Of a stretch of DNA of 64,000 nt, positions 8,249-17,621 are shown one piece after another (positions within the stretch are counted from its first letter, which is position 1; each line of letters starts with the position of its first letter). The stretch comes from Akkermansia muciniphila (GTDB taxonomy: Bacteria > Verrucomicrobiota > Verrucomicrobiia > Limisphaerales > BJHT01). A model generated the notes under the pieces. It was not told the origin of the DNA and did no database searches. It saw only the letters and a list, made by a program, of their open reading frames with translations. The DNA is taken from NCBI GenBank assembly GCA_945861535.1, contig CAMAUZ010000021.1, positions 1 through 64,000 on the forward strand, in the 5' to 3' direction. Both the position numbers and the translations under genes were made by a program.

Positions 8249-9312
8249 GCCGCATCGTCACCTTCGGCGAAATCATGGGGCGGCTCGCCGCGCCCGGCTG
8301 CAAGCGCTTCCAGCAAACGATGCCGGGCACGCTCGACGTCACCTTCGCCGGGGCCGAGGCCTCGGTCGCCGCGTCGCTCGCGTATCTCGGCGCAGACGCC
8401 GCGTTCGTCACCGCGCTGCCGACGCACGCCATCGCCGATGCGTGCGTGGCGAATCTCCGCTCCCTCGGCGTGGACACGCGCCATATTCTGCGCACGCCGC
8501 ACGGCCGGCTCGGCCTCTACTTCCTCGAAACGGGGGCGAACCAGCGGCCCGGCAATGTCATCTACGACCGCGACGGCGCGACCGTGGCGATCACGCCGCC
8601 CGAGGCGTACGACTGGTCGGCGATCTTCGCGGGCGCGTCGTGGTTTCTCATTTCCGGCATCACCCCTGCCCTCTCGCGCAACGCCGCCGAGGTCGCGCGC
8701 GTGGCGCTGCGCGAGGCCGGCGCCCGCGGTGTGCGCATCGCGTGCGACCTGAATTTCCGCAGCAAACTCTGGAATTGGGAGCCGGCGTTGTCACCGCGCG
8801 ATCTCGCCGCGCGCACCCTGCGCGAACTGCTGCCCGCCGTGTCCCTGTTCATCGGCGGTCGCGAAGATGCCGTGATGCTGGGCATCCACGCGCGCCCTGA
8901 CAGCGCCGAGCCGTGCCGCGACATCGCGCGCCAGCTCGTCGCGCAATTTCCGAAAATGACGCACGTCGCGATGACCCTGCGCGAAGGCATCTCGGCCACG
9001 CACAACAACTGGGGCGGGATGTTCTACGAAGCGGCGACCGACCTGGCGTGCTACGCGCCGTTGCAAGATGGCCGCTACGAGCCGTACGCGATCACGGACA
9101 TCGTGGACCGTCTCGGCGGCGGCGATGCCTTCACGGCGGGCCTGCTCTTCGCGCTCACCACGCCGGAACTCGCCGCGCCAGCCAGCGCCGTGGCCTTTGC
9201 CGTCGCCGCGGGCTGTCTGGCGCATTCCATCGAAGGAGATTTCAACTACAGCACGCGCGCGGAGATCGAGGCGCTGATGGGCGGGGCCGCCTCGGGCCGG
9301 GTGAACCGCTGA
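8245..9312 (+). CDS. kdgK: 2-keto-3-deoxygluconate kinase (PfkB family)
   Basis: 355 residues from a GTG start at 8245 (SRIVTFGEIM follows), chosen because it overlaps the eda stop and upstream in-frame sequence is eda in another frame. It is a ribokinase-family sugar kinase: the N-terminal FGEIMGRL segment, the YDRDGATVAITPPEAYDW substrate-lid region characteristic of KDG kinases, and the C-terminal signature DRLGGGDAFTAG with catalytic Asp294. It phosphorylates KDG to the KDPG that the upstream aldolase cleaves. Confidence 0.92.
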   Translation: MSRIVTFGEIMGRLAAPGCKRFQQTMPGTLDVTFAGAEASVAASLAYLGADAAFVTALPTHAIADACVANLRSLGVDTRHILRTPHGRLGLYFLETGANQRPGNVIYDRDGATVAITPPEAYDWSAIFAGASWFLISGITPALSRNAAEVARVALREAGARGVRIACDLNFRSKLWNWEPALSPRDLAARTLRELLPAVSLFIGGREDAVMLGIHARPDSAEPCRDIARQLVAQFPKMTHVAMTLREGISATHNNWGGMFYEAATDLACYAPLQDGRYEPYAITDIVDRLGGGDAFTAGLLFALTTPELAAPASAVAFAVAAGCLAHSIEGDFNYSTRAEIEALMGGAASGRVNR

Positions 9313-9343
9313 GCCGCGGGCTGGAGATCACTGCCCGCTTCTC

Positions 9344-10954
9344 TCACCGTTCCGTCAGCTTCCGCAGCGCATCCCGCATCTCCGTCAGGCAGTCCACCAG
9401 GAACGCGCCGAAGAAACAGCCCATCATCAGACACCCGCCCACCAGCGCCATCTGCCGTCCCGCCGGCGACGGGGCCGCGCTGCCGGCCATCACGATCAAT
9501 CCGGTCAGCAGCACGAACAGGCTCAGTCCCCCGATCAACCGCAGCGTTATCGCCCAGCCGGAGCTGCGCGTCTTGGCCGCCTGCTCCGCCAGCGGCGTCA
9601 CCGCGTCAATCGCCAGCCAGGCCAGACCGCCGACCACATAGACCGCGGCGAAGAGGTAGAACACCGAGTTCCAATTCGGCGCGGCCACCCCCGGCGCATT
9701 GGTCATGGTGAGCACCATCGGCACGACAAACCCCGGCATCGCCCCGCCCAGATTGCCCATCATGTTCATGCTGCCGGACAGCGAGCCGGTGTGTTTGCCG
9801 CCGACCTCCATGCACGCGCCCCACGCACCCGGCATCGCCAGGTCATTGCAGAAACTCGCCATGCCCACGGCCAGCATCGAGAGAATAGGAATCCACGAAC
9901 CGGCCAGGCTGGCCGAAGGGGTCTGGCGCAAATAAATCGACGCCAGCAACATCACCGCCGCCATGCACAGTCCGGCGCAGCCGAGGAAGCGTCGCGTCAC
10001 CGCCGAACTGCCGAAGTAGCGCTCCAACGGCGCCGCCACCAAGCCCGCGAAGATCGATCCCAGCCCGCCGAAGAACAGCGGCACGCAGCCCAGCAGCGCG
10101 CGCTGGATGTCGGTGAAATTCGGGAAGGTCTCCTTGATGAACGTCGGCATCCAGGTGATGTAAAAATACCAGGCGAAGGACATGCAGAAATATTGCAGCC
10201 ACAGCATCCACACGCTGCGCGCCGCGAGCAGTTCCGCCCACGGCACCGAATGATCCCCGCCCGTCGCGTGCGAATGATCACCGATGATGGCCAGTTCGGC
10301 CGCGTTCACTTGCGGATGATTCTTGGGCAGGTCGCGAAACCACCGGTAGAACAGCACCGCCCACAGCACCCCCATGATTCCGAAAATTAAAAACACCCAT
10401 TTGTAATGCATCCCGAGGCCGGACTTTCCCTCGCCGCCCGTCGCCAGCATCCAACCCACCAGCAACGGCGTGAACGCCCCGCCCCAACGCGCGCTCAGCC
10501 ACATCACACCCTGCGCCTTCACCCGTTCGATGGCCGGAAACCACAGCGTGAACGCCTTGGTCACATTGGGAAAACAGCCCGCCTCGCCGATGCCGAACAG
10601 AAACCGGAACAACACCAACGACCCCAGGCTCCACGCCCAGCCCGTCGCCACGGTGAAAATCGACCACATCGACACCACCCGCATCAGCACCTTGCGCGGC
10701 CCGATCTTGTCGCCGAGCCAGCCGCCAGGAATTTCAAACAGCGCATACGCCAGGCTGAACGCCGTGAACGCCCAGCCCATCTGCTCTTTCGTCAGCCCCA
10801 GATCCTTCTGCATCTGCGGCGCCGCCTGCGAGATGCACACCCGGTCCACGTAGGTGATGATCGCCAGCGCGATGGCGAACCACAGGACAACGGTACGAGT
10901 GCGGGTGGGTTCGCCGGCGGGCGGCGGCGGGGCGGATGAAGTTTGCGGGATCAC
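9344..10954 (-). CDS. MFS transporter, anion:cation symporter (sugar-acid type)
   Basis: 536 residues with 12 or more transmembrane segments. ACS-family features: YVDRVCISQAAP in segment 1, ALFEIPGGWLGDKIGPRKVL in the segment 2-3 loop, RFLFGIGEAGCFPNVTKAF in segment 4. Members carry hexuronates, galactonate, glucarate or phthalate. Convergent with kdgK, it probably imports the sugar acid that becomes KDG (inference). An extra pair of C-terminal membrane segments (about residues 470-525) is longer than usual. The start is GTG, supported by a promoter-like pair seven bases upstream. Confidence 0.9.
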   Translation of the reverse strand: MIPQTSSAPPPPAGEPTRTRTVVLWFAIALAIITYVDRVCISQAAPQMQKDLGLTKEQMGWAFTAFSLAYALFEIPGGWLGDKIGPRKVLMRVVSMWSIFTVATGWAWSLGSLVLFRFLFGIGEAGCFPNVTKAFTLWFPAIERVKAQGVMWLSARWGGAFTPLLVGWMLATGGEGKSGLGMHYKWVFLIFGIMGVLWAVLFYRWFRDLPKNHPQVNAAELAIIGDHSHATGGDHSVPWAELLAARSVWMLWLQYFCMSFAWYFYITWMPTFIKETFPNFTDIQRALLGCVPLFFGGLGSIFAGLVAAPLERYFGSSAVTRRFLGCAGLCMAAVMLLASIYLRQTPSASLAGSWIPILSMLAVGMASFCNDLAMPGAWGACMEVGGKHTGSLSGSMNMMGNLGGAMPGFVVPMVLTMTNAPGVAAPNWNSVFYLFAAVYVVGGLAWLAIDAVTPLAEQAAKTRSSGWAITLRLIGGLSLFVLLTGLIVMAGSAAPSPAGRQMALVGGCLMMGCFFGAFLVDCLTEMRDALRKLTER

Positions 10955-10961
10955 GCGCGGC

Positions 10962-10991
10962 AGGCTACCCGCCCGCCGAAGCAGAGTTCAA
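10962..10991 (-). promoter_or_regulatory. Predicted promoter of the MFS transporter, leaderless type
   Basis: Minus strand: TTGAAC (10986-10991), 18 bases, TAGCCT (10962-10967), seven bases to the GTG start at 10954. There is no Shine-Dalgarno sequence. Confidence 0.5.
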
Positions 10992-11036
10992 ACTTTAGTT
11001 CCGCCGCGCCGCCGACGTGGTTGGCGCGGCTGGCGC

Positions 11037-11132
11037 GCCGCGTTCACGCCGCTTCATCGTCCGGACGTCGCGGCACGTTCGCCCTGTCCGGAGCGCTCCA
11101 CGTTCAAGCGGCATGAATGCCACGCTCCGTCC
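11037..11132. repeat. Spacer repeat related to 7407-7503
   Basis: It shares ACGCCGCTTCATCGTCCG at one end and AAGCGGCATGAATGCC at the other with the copy upstream of eda; the middle is diverged. The rest of 10992-11239 holds nothing I can call a gene. Confidence 0.6.
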
Positions 11133-11239
11133 GCACCCACTCCCGGTAATGCCGGAAGATCATCCGCGGACTGTTGCCCGCTTCCAGCGCGACCGCCCTG
11201 GCTGTTGGATGTTCCAACCCCCTCCCAAGCCGCCCCCAT

Positions 11240-11515
11240 TCACTTCGCGGAGCGGCGAACGGGAAACCAAAAACGCAGCAGAACCACGCCAGCGAGGGCG
11301 GGCACGGCCGCATATTGCGCCCAGCAACAGGCCACGATGAGCTTCACGGTCGTGTCACTGGCCGCCGCGTAGAGAAAGTCGCTCATGAAAGCAGTTCCCC
11401 AGTAGCCGTCACGCACGTGGAAGCCTGGCCATTGCTGGGCCTCGCCAACGTAAACGCTCAATCCGCCAGCGAGGGCCGCCGCCAGCACAAACACCACTTC
11501 CAGCAGGCCTCTCAT
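11240..11515 (-). CDS. Small two-helix membrane protein, unknown
   Basis: 91 residues from ATG 11515, with hydrophobic segments near residues 4-20 and 55-80. An upstream in-frame extension to 11740 is Ser/Arg/Pro-rich and lacks hydrophobic pattern, so the internal ATG is preferred. No family is recognised. It resembles the protein at 1314-1622 only in size and hydrophobicity. 11516-11848 upstream holds nothing else convincing. Confidence 0.4.
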   Translation of the reverse strand: MRGLLEVVFVLAAALAGGLSVYVGEAQQWPGFHVRDGYWGTAFMSDFLYAAASDTTVKLIVACCWAQYAAVPALAGVVLLRFWFPVRRSAK

Positions 11516-11848
11516 GGAAAGGGGCGCCGACTGGTTGGTGGCGGCAAATGCACGGAGGAGAGTCTGGATTTTGCCCCGGCGCACATCAACCGCTTTCACC
11601 GGCAAGTCTGGGAAAGCCTGGGTAGATCGCGCCCCCCCTGTGGTGAAGCTCAAAGTGTTGAGCACGCGTCGCAAGGGTGAGCGGCAGGTGGGAACGTGGA
11701 CGCGGAACGATTGGCCCTCACCAAAAACGGCCCCATACATGCCCCTTTACGACAGGACGCGCCTGCTCGCCCGGCGTCCCCGCCGTCATTTTTGCCGCTT
11801 CCCCCCGGCTCCGGCCCGGTGCTAATTTCCCCGCATCCGAATCGCCCA

Positions 11849-14800
11849 ATGCCCATGCGTGCTTTAGCCCGAGTTCTTTTTTTCGCCCTGATCTGGCCGT
11901 GCTGCGATGTCGCGCGCGCCGAGGTGGACTACGCCAAGAACATCAAACCGCTGCTCCACGAGCGCTGCTACTCGTGCCACGCCGCGATCAAACAAAAGGC
12001 CAAGCTCCGCCTCGACACGGTCGAACTCATGCTCAAGGGCGGCAAATCCGGGCCCGCCCTCCAGCGCGGACAGCCGGAGAAAAGCCTGATCCTCACGCGC
12101 GTCACCGCCACCGACCTCGCCGAGCGCATGCCGCCGGAGCACGAGGGCGAGCCATTCACCGCCGCACAGGTGCAGTTGCTCCGCGACTGGATTGCCGCCG
12201 GTGCGCCCGCGCCCGCCGATGAAAAACCCGAGACCGATCCCAAGGACCATTGGGCCTACCGCCCCCGCGTCCGCCCGCCCGTGCCGGCGGTCGCCAATGC
12301 GAAATGGGTCCGCAACCCCATCGACGCCTTCCTCGCGCAGCAGCACCAGCAGCACGGCCTCACGCCGCAGCCCGAGGCCTCGCGCGCCGTTCAACTCCGC
12401 CGCCTTTACCTCGACCTGATCGGCCTGCCCCCCACTACGGCCGAGCTCGCGGCCGTCGAGGGCGACAAGTCTGCCGATTGGTATGAGCGCGTCGTGAAGC
12501 GCCTCCTCGACGACCCGCGCCACGGCGAGCGTTGGGCGCGGCACTGGATGGACATCTGGCGTTACAGCGATTGGTGGGGCCTCGGCGACCAGCTTCGCAA
12601 CAGCCAGAAACACATCTGGCACTGGCGCGACTGGATTGTGGAATCGCTCAACGCCGACACGCCCTACGACGAAATGCTCCGCCTCATGCTCGCCGCCGAC
12701 GAGTCGCATCCCACCGACCTCCAGAAACTCCGCGCCACCGGCTTCCTCGCGCGCAACTGGTTCCTCTTCAACCGCCACTCGTGGATGGAGGAAACCGTCG
12801 AGCATGTGAGCAAAGGTTTTCTCGGCCTCACCGTGAACTGCGCCAAATGCCACGACCACAAATACGACCCCATCACGCACACCGACTACTACAAGCTCCG
12901 CGCCTTCTTCGAGCCGTATCATGTGCGGATGGACTCCCTCCCCGGCGAACCCGACCTCATTCGCAACGGCATCCCTCGCGCTTACGACGGCCTGCTCGAC
13001 GCGCCCACCTACCGCTTCGTGCGTGGCGATGAAAACCGGCCCGACAAATCCGCCGTCATCGCGCCCGGCGTGCCCGAACTCCTCGCGTTCAAGGAACTCG
13101 CCATCAAACCCATCCAGCTCCCGCCCGAGGCGTGGCAACCCGAGCGCCGCCCATGGATTCTCGAATCGCAGCTCACCGCCGCGCGCAAGAAAATCGCGAC
13201 CAACGAAGCCGCCGTCGCGAAGGCGAAGGAAAATCTAGCCGCCGCCCAAAAGCGCGCCGCCGAACTCCCCGTCACCAAGCCCGCGCGCGACGAAGTGCAG
13301 GACCTGCTCGACGACGCCCCGTCCAAGAAATCATCCGCTCCCAAGCCCGCCGCCGTTCCCGCCACTCCCGCCCCTCCCGCTGTCGCCCCGCTGGTTACCA
13401 CCCGCTTCGCGCAGCCCGAGCCGATGCATTGGAAACTCTTCGGCGGCGACTGGTCGCACACAGCCGCCGGGCTGGAACAGAAACGCGACGGCACAACCCG
13501 CTTCGCCGCGCGCTGGCTGGGCAAGGCACCTCGCGATTTCGACGCCACCATCCGGTTCACCATCCGCGGCGGCACGACCTATCGCAGTGTCGGGCTGGCT
13601 TTCGATGCCACCCAACCCGACCCCGCGCAGACCGCCGCACCCGGCGACAGCGAGCTGAATGTCTATGTCAGCGCCTGGACCACCGGCCCGAAAATCCAGG
13701 CCGCCTACAGCCGCGGCACCGCGTGGCAATACCCGACCGATGCCATGCGCGCCCTGCCCATCGAACTCAACCGCGAATACACCCTGCGCGTGCAGACGCG
13801 CGGCCCGCTCATCAACACCTCCCTCAACGGCGAACCGCTCCTCGCCTGGCGCTCGCCGCTCGCACGCCGCGACGGCGCGATGCAACTCACCACGTTCGAT
13901 GCCCTCGTGGTCTTCCACGAATTCACCCTGTCACCGCTCGCCGACAACGCCGTGCTGAGCGAACCCAGCGCCACTCCAGCCCCCGTCGCCGCGGCCAAAC
14001 CCACCACGGCCGAGAGCGCCCGGGCCGCAGCCGACGATGCCCAGCGCGAGTTCGCCATCGCCGAACTTGCCGTCACCCTCGCCCGGTCTGAACTCGTCAG
14101 CCTCGAACATCGCATCGCCGCCCTCCGCGCCAGTTGGGCCAAAACGGATGCCGGCACAAATTCTCCCAACCCCGCGCTCGCCGATGCCGAACGTGAAAAA
14201 ATCAAAACCGCCGTCCTCGCCGAACGCGAAACCGCCGTCGCCAAGGCCCGCCACACCATCGCCGATGCCGAGCTTCGCCTCGCCCGCGCCGCGAAGGACA
14301 AGAAGGCCGCCGTCGAGAAGGAACTCAAGACCGCCCGCGACTCGCTCGACAAAGCCACCAAGAGCGTCAGCACCCCCGTCGCCGCGACCGAGAAAGTCAC
14401 CCCGGTTTCCGGCGCGAAGTGGACGCCCACGCGCTTTTTCAATTCTGGCAAGGACGACCCGACCGTCGAGTTCAGCCCCATCAGCAGCGGCCGTCGCACC
14501 GCGCTCGCCAACTGGATTACCGACCCGCGCAATCCGCTCACCGCACGCGTCGCAGCCAATCATCTGTGGACCCGCCACCTCGGCACGCCGCTGGTGCCGA
14601 CCGTGTTCGAGTTCGGCCGCAAGAATCCGCCGCCCACGCATCCCGAGTTGCTCGACTGGCTCGCGTCCGAGTTGGTGGACAACGGCTGGAGCATGAAACA
14701 CCTCCACCAGCTCATCGTGACCTCGGCGGCGTATCGCATGAGTTCGTCGCAGGCGGGCGGCGAGATCAGCGCGGCGAAAGACCCCGACAATCTGCGCTGG

Positions 14801-15316
14801 TGGCGCCGCACTCCCATCCGCCTCGAGGCGCAGGCCGTGCGCGATTCGCTCCTCGCCCTTTCCGGCCAGCTCGACCCGACCCTCGGCGGCCCCTCCGTTC
14901 CCACCGCCAGCCAGGCCGAATCGAAACGCCGCAGCCTTTACTTCTTTCACTCGAACAACGAACGAAACCTCTTCCTCACCACCTTCGATGAAGCTGGTGT
15001 GAAGGAATGCTACCGCCGCGACCAAAGCATCGTCCCGCAACAAGCCCTCGCCCTCGCCAACAGCCGCCTCGTGCATGACGCCGCCAGCCTCATCGCCACG
15101 CGCCTGACCGCCGAGGTTCCGCCCAACGACGACGCGGCCTTCGTGCGCCAGGCCTTCCGCACCGTCCTCGGCACCGCGCCCGGTGACGCGGAATCCGCCG
15201 CCTGCCGGAAAACCCTCGAGGCGTGGCGCAAGCTCCCGGGAGCCACTCCCGCCACCGCACGCGCCCAGCTCGTCTGGGCGCTCTTCAATCACAATGACTT
15301 CGTCACCCTGCGCTAA
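11849..15316 (+). CDS. Planctomycete-type cytochrome c / DUF1549 / DUF1553 protein with inserted lectin-like domain
   Basis: 1155 residues. A signal peptide (about 1-24) is followed by a PSCyt1 haem-binding-like domain with C40-x-x-C43-H44, then DUF1549 (PSCyt2; RRLYLDLIGLPPT, HGERWARHWMD, a second CAKCHDHKYDP near 330). About residues 520-700 form a beta-rich DUF1080/LamG-like insert (MHWKLFGGDW). An Ala/Lys/Glu-rich coiled coil covers about 710-850, then DUF1553 (PSD1; GRRTALANWIT, NHLWTRHLG, FHSNNERN, QQALALANS). Such proteins are envelope-associated and pair with DUF1501 proteins, as here. Function is unproven; a role in polysaccharide handling is commonly inferred. ATG 11855 is an alternative start. 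Confidence 0.9.
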   Translation: MPMRALARVLFFALIWPCCDVARAEVDYAKNIKPLLHERCYSCHAAIKQKAKLRLDTVELMLKGGKSGPALQRGQPEKSLILTRVTATDLAERMPPEHEGEPFTAAQVQLLRDWIAAGAPAPADEKPETDPKDHWAYRPRVRPPVPAVANAKWVRNPIDAFLAQQHQQHGLTPQPEASRAVQLRRLYLDLIGLPPTTAELAAVEGDKSADWYERVVKRLLDDPRHGERWARHWMDIWRYSDWWGLGDQLRNSQKHIWHWRDWIVESLNADTPYDEMLRLMLAADESHPTDLQKLRATGFLARNWFLFNRHSWMEETVEHVSKGFLGLTVNCAKCHDHKYDPITHTDYYKLRAFFEPYHVRMDSLPGEPDLIRNGIPRAYDGLLDAPTYRFVRGDENRPDKSAVIAPGVPELLAFKELAIKPIQLPPEAWQPERRPWILESQLTAARKKIATNEAAVAKAKENLAAAQKRAAELPVTKPARDEVQDLLDDAPSKKSSAPKPAAVPATPAPPAVAPLVTTRFAQPEPMHWKLFGGDWSHTAAGLEQKRDGTTRFAARWLGKAPRDFDATIRFTIRGGTTYRSVGLAFDATQPDPAQTAAPGDSELNVYVSAWTTGPKIQAAYSRGTAWQYPTDAMRALPIELNREYTLRVQTRGPLINTSLNGEPLLAWRSPLARRDGAMQLTTFDALVVFHEFTLSPLADNAVLSEPSATPAPVAAAKPTTAESARAAADDAQREFAIAELAVTLARSELVSLEHRIAALRASWAKTDAGTNSPNPALADAEREKIKTAVLAERETAVAKARHTIADAELRLARAAKDKKAAVEKELKTARDSLDKATKSVSTPVAATEKVTPVSGAKWTPTRFFNSGKDDPTVEFSPISSGRRTALANWITDPRNPLTARVAANHLWTRHLGTPLVPTVFEFGRKNPPPTHPELLDWLASELVDNGWSMKHLHQLIVTSAAYRMSSSQAGGEISAAKDPDNLRWWRRTPIRLEAQAVRDSLLALSGQLDPTLGGPSVPTASQAESKRRSLYFFHSNNERNLFLTTFDEAGVKECYRRDQSIVPQQALALANSRLVHDAASLIATRLTAEVPPNDDAAFVRQAFRTVLGTAPGDAESAACRKTLEAWRKLPGATPATARAQLVWALFNHNDFVTLR

Positions 15317-15345
15317 CATTTCTTCGATGAACCCTCCCGCCGATT

Positions 15346-15496
15346 CAGGAAATCCGCCGATTCCCTTCCCCATCTGTGGCTTCCCTGAATCTGCGGGAAA
15401 AACTCCCTGCTCCACCGGTCTCGCCCGCCGACGAGATACCGCAGATTCAGAGAACCCGCAGATCGCATTTCCCATCTGTGGTCACCTTGAATCAGC
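15346..15496. repeat. Two degenerate hairpin repeats in the DUF1553-DUF1501 spacer
   Basis: A unit with GATTCAGGAAA...TTCCCATCTGTGG...TGAATCTGCGG occurs twice, at about 15346-15402 and 15440-15496. Each can fold through the inverted pair GATTCAGG/CCTGAATC. The spacer between the two genes has no open frame with coding composition. Confidence 0.6.
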
Positions 15497-15554
15497 GGCA
15501 ACCCCGCCGGCTTCACGGACCATGCGTTGACCCTCGCGTAACAGACAATCTCCC

Positions 15555-17015
15555 ATGAAAACTCCCTTCCCCCCGCTCCATCGCCCGTTGCCGCGCCGCG
15601 CGTTTCTCGCGGACCTTGGCATGGGTTTCACCGGCCTCGCACTCGGCGCGATGCTCCAGCGCGACGCCCGCGCCAGCAGCGCCGCCGCGTGGTCACCGCC
15701 GACCGGACTGCCGCATTCCGCCGCGAAGGCCAAGAGCGTCATCTGGCTCTTCATGAACGGCGGCGTGAGCCACATGGAGAGCTTCGACCCGAAGCCCATG
15801 CTCACGAAGTATGGCGGCAAGACGATTGCCGAGACGCCGTTCAAGGACGCGCAGGACCCGAAGAAGCTCGCGCTCGAACGCCTCGTCGTGCCCGACGGCA
15901 ACGGCAACCAGCGCAACACGCTCTATCCGCTGCAGATTGGTTTTCAAAAGCACGGCCAGTGCGGCCTCGAGGTCAGCGACTGGTTCCCGCACATCGCGCG
16001 CAACGCCGACAAGCTCGCCGTCGTGCGCTCCATGTGGACCACCGACAGCAACCACGGCGCGCAGACGCAGTTCCACTCGGGCCGCCACATGAACGACGGC
16101 GACTACCCGAACCTCGGCGCGTGGGTGCATTACGGCCTCGGCAGCCTCAACGACAACCTGCCGCAGTTCATCTCCATCGGTAACCGCGAATACTGGAACA
16201 AGCGCGACGCCCATTACCTCGGCCCCGCGCACGACGCCGTGCCGCTGCGCATTGACCCGAACAACCCGCTCGACTTCAGCCGGCCCGAACGCCCCTTCAC
16301 CCCCGAGGCGCAAACGCTTGGCATGGACCTTGTCCACCAGCTCAACGCACTGCGCGGCGTCGAGTATCCGCAGGACCCCGCGCTCGCCGCGCGCGTGGCT
16401 TCGTATGAACTCGCCTTCCGCATGCAGCGCTCCGTGCCCGAGGTCCTCGATTTCTCCAAGGAAACCGAGGAGACGAAAAAACTCTACGGCATCGACCAAC
16501 CGCACTGCCGTGACTTCGCCATGCAACTGCTCGCCGCCCGGCGCTTCGTCGAGCGCGGCGTGCGCTTCATCCAAATCCAGCACGGGGCCGGCGGTGCAGG
16601 CGCATGGGACGCCCACGGCGGCCTCAAGAACAACCACACCAAGAACGCCCTCGCCGTGGACCAGCCCACCGGCGCGCTCCTCATCGACCTCGAACGCCGC
16701 GGCCTGCTCGACGAAACGCTCGTCGTGTTCGCCACCGAGTTCGGCCGCACGCCCGGCTCGCAGGGCAGCGACGGACGCGACCATCACATCTTCGGCTTCA
16801 CCGTCTGGATGGCCGGCGGCGGACTGAAACGCGGTGTCGTCCACGGCACCACCGATGAAATCGGTTTCCACGCCGCCGAGAACCGCCACTACGTCACCGA
16901 CATCCACGCCACCATCCTCCAACAACTCGGCCTCGACTCCCGCCGCCTCGAAATCCCCGGCCGCAAACGGCTTGAGATCGATCACGGAAAACCGATCACG
17001 GAAATCATCGCGTGA
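15555..17015 (+). CDS. DUF1501 protein, Tat-exported
   Basis: 486 residues with a twin-arginine leader ([10 protein letters not shown] followed by a hydrophobic stretch to about 35). DUF1501 is an alkaline-phosphatase/sulfatase-like fold. Visible blocks: [45 protein letters not shown] and [17 protein letters not shown], with conserved Asp/His residues that would bind metal. It follows the DUF1549/DUF1553 gene in the same direction, the usual two-gene cassette of Planctomycetes and Verrucomicrobia. Biochemical function is not established. Confidence 0.92.
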   Translation: MKTPFPPLHRPLPRRAFLADLGMGFTGLALGAMLQRDARASSAAAWSPPTGLPHSAAKAKSVIWLFMNGGVSHMESFDPKPMLTKYGGKTIAETPFKDAQDPKKLALERLVVPDGNGNQRNTLYPLQIGFQKHGQCGLEVSDWFPHIARNADKLAVVRSMWTTDSNHGAQTQFHSGRHMNDGDYPNLGAWVHYGLGSLNDNLPQFISIGNREYWNKRDAHYLGPAHDAVPLRIDPNNPLDFSRPERPFTPEAQTLGMDLVHQLNALRGVEYPQDPALAARVASYELAFRMQRSVPEVLDFSKETEETKKLYGIDQPHCRDFAMQLLAARRFVERGVRFIQIQHGAGGAGAWDAHGGLKNNHTKNALAVDQPTGALLIDLERRGLLDETLVVFATEFGRTPGSQGSDGRDHHIFGFTVWMAGGGLKRGVVHGTTDEIGFHAAENRHYVTDIHATILQQLGLDSRRLEIPGRKRLEIDHGKPITEIIA

Positions 17016-17071
17016 TGGCCGACGTCGTCACGGATCACGTTGCCGAAGCACCCGGTGGCTGCATGTGCTTG

Positions 17072-17373
17072 GTCCCGGAGGGACGCCGTCAGGAGATTAG
17101 CCGGGGGCAAGTCCGCCCCGGCGGACGCAGCCCCCGGTTGCTGCGACGAGGAGACCGTGCCCCAGCGGGGCATCGAAGAATCGTCCCCTGTGGCGTTGTC
17201 GGCGCGACACGCTCCCCATCGGCCACGAGCAGAAAAGCTCCCGGAAATTCGCGCGCCCAAAAAATTTCTTCGATGCCCCGCTGGGGCAAAAAATATTCTC
17301 TTCCCGAATATCCGGGGGCCGCGCCCGCGGCGGGCTTGCCCCCGGCTAATTTCCTCTGGTGTCCCTCCGGGAC
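17072..17373. repeat. 300-bp composite inverted repeat
   Basis: Three nested perfect inverted pairs: 17072-17084 with 17361-17373 (GTCCCGGAGGGAC type), 17097-17111 with 17335-17349 (TTAGCCGGGGGCAAG), and 17159-17180 with 17266-17287 (22 bp). The whole can fold into one long branched hairpin downstream of the DUF1501 gene. The rest of the 17016-17621 spacer includes GCGACCGGGGACCGGTCGC at 17470-17488, a 19-mer that recurs inverted at 22033-22051. No gene is apparent. Confidence 0.8.
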
Positions 17374-17621
17374 GGGAAGCCGCCGGCGCGCGGGCGGTCC
17401 CCGCCCGCGGCGGCCACACACGCACGGGGTCGTCAGGATATTCCACCGCTCGATTCCCATTCACGCGCTGCGACCGGGGACCGGTCGCGCTCCGTTTTGG
17501 CTGCGGCTTCGCCGCGCTTCCGTTCCGCCCGACGCTTCGCCGCCGCTTTCGCCACATTTCAAAAGCCAATTGAACCCCCACGCCGCGCGGGCGTCTCAAT
17601 CCGCCGAAAAATAAAACAAAC

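Noticed and set aside
13931-15475. 514-codon minus-strand frame opposite DUF1553
   Set aside because: Shadow of the plus-strand gene, with Gly-rich composition.
15346-15496. Two hairpin repeats as a possible riboswitch before the DUF1501 gene
   Set aside because: The repeats are tandem copies of one spacer module and show no known aptamer pattern; a simple repeat explains them.
17016-17621. Possible small genes in the 600-bp spacer after DUF1501
   Set aside because: All frames are Pro/Arg/Gly-rich, cross the nested inverted repeats and overlap each other on both strands.
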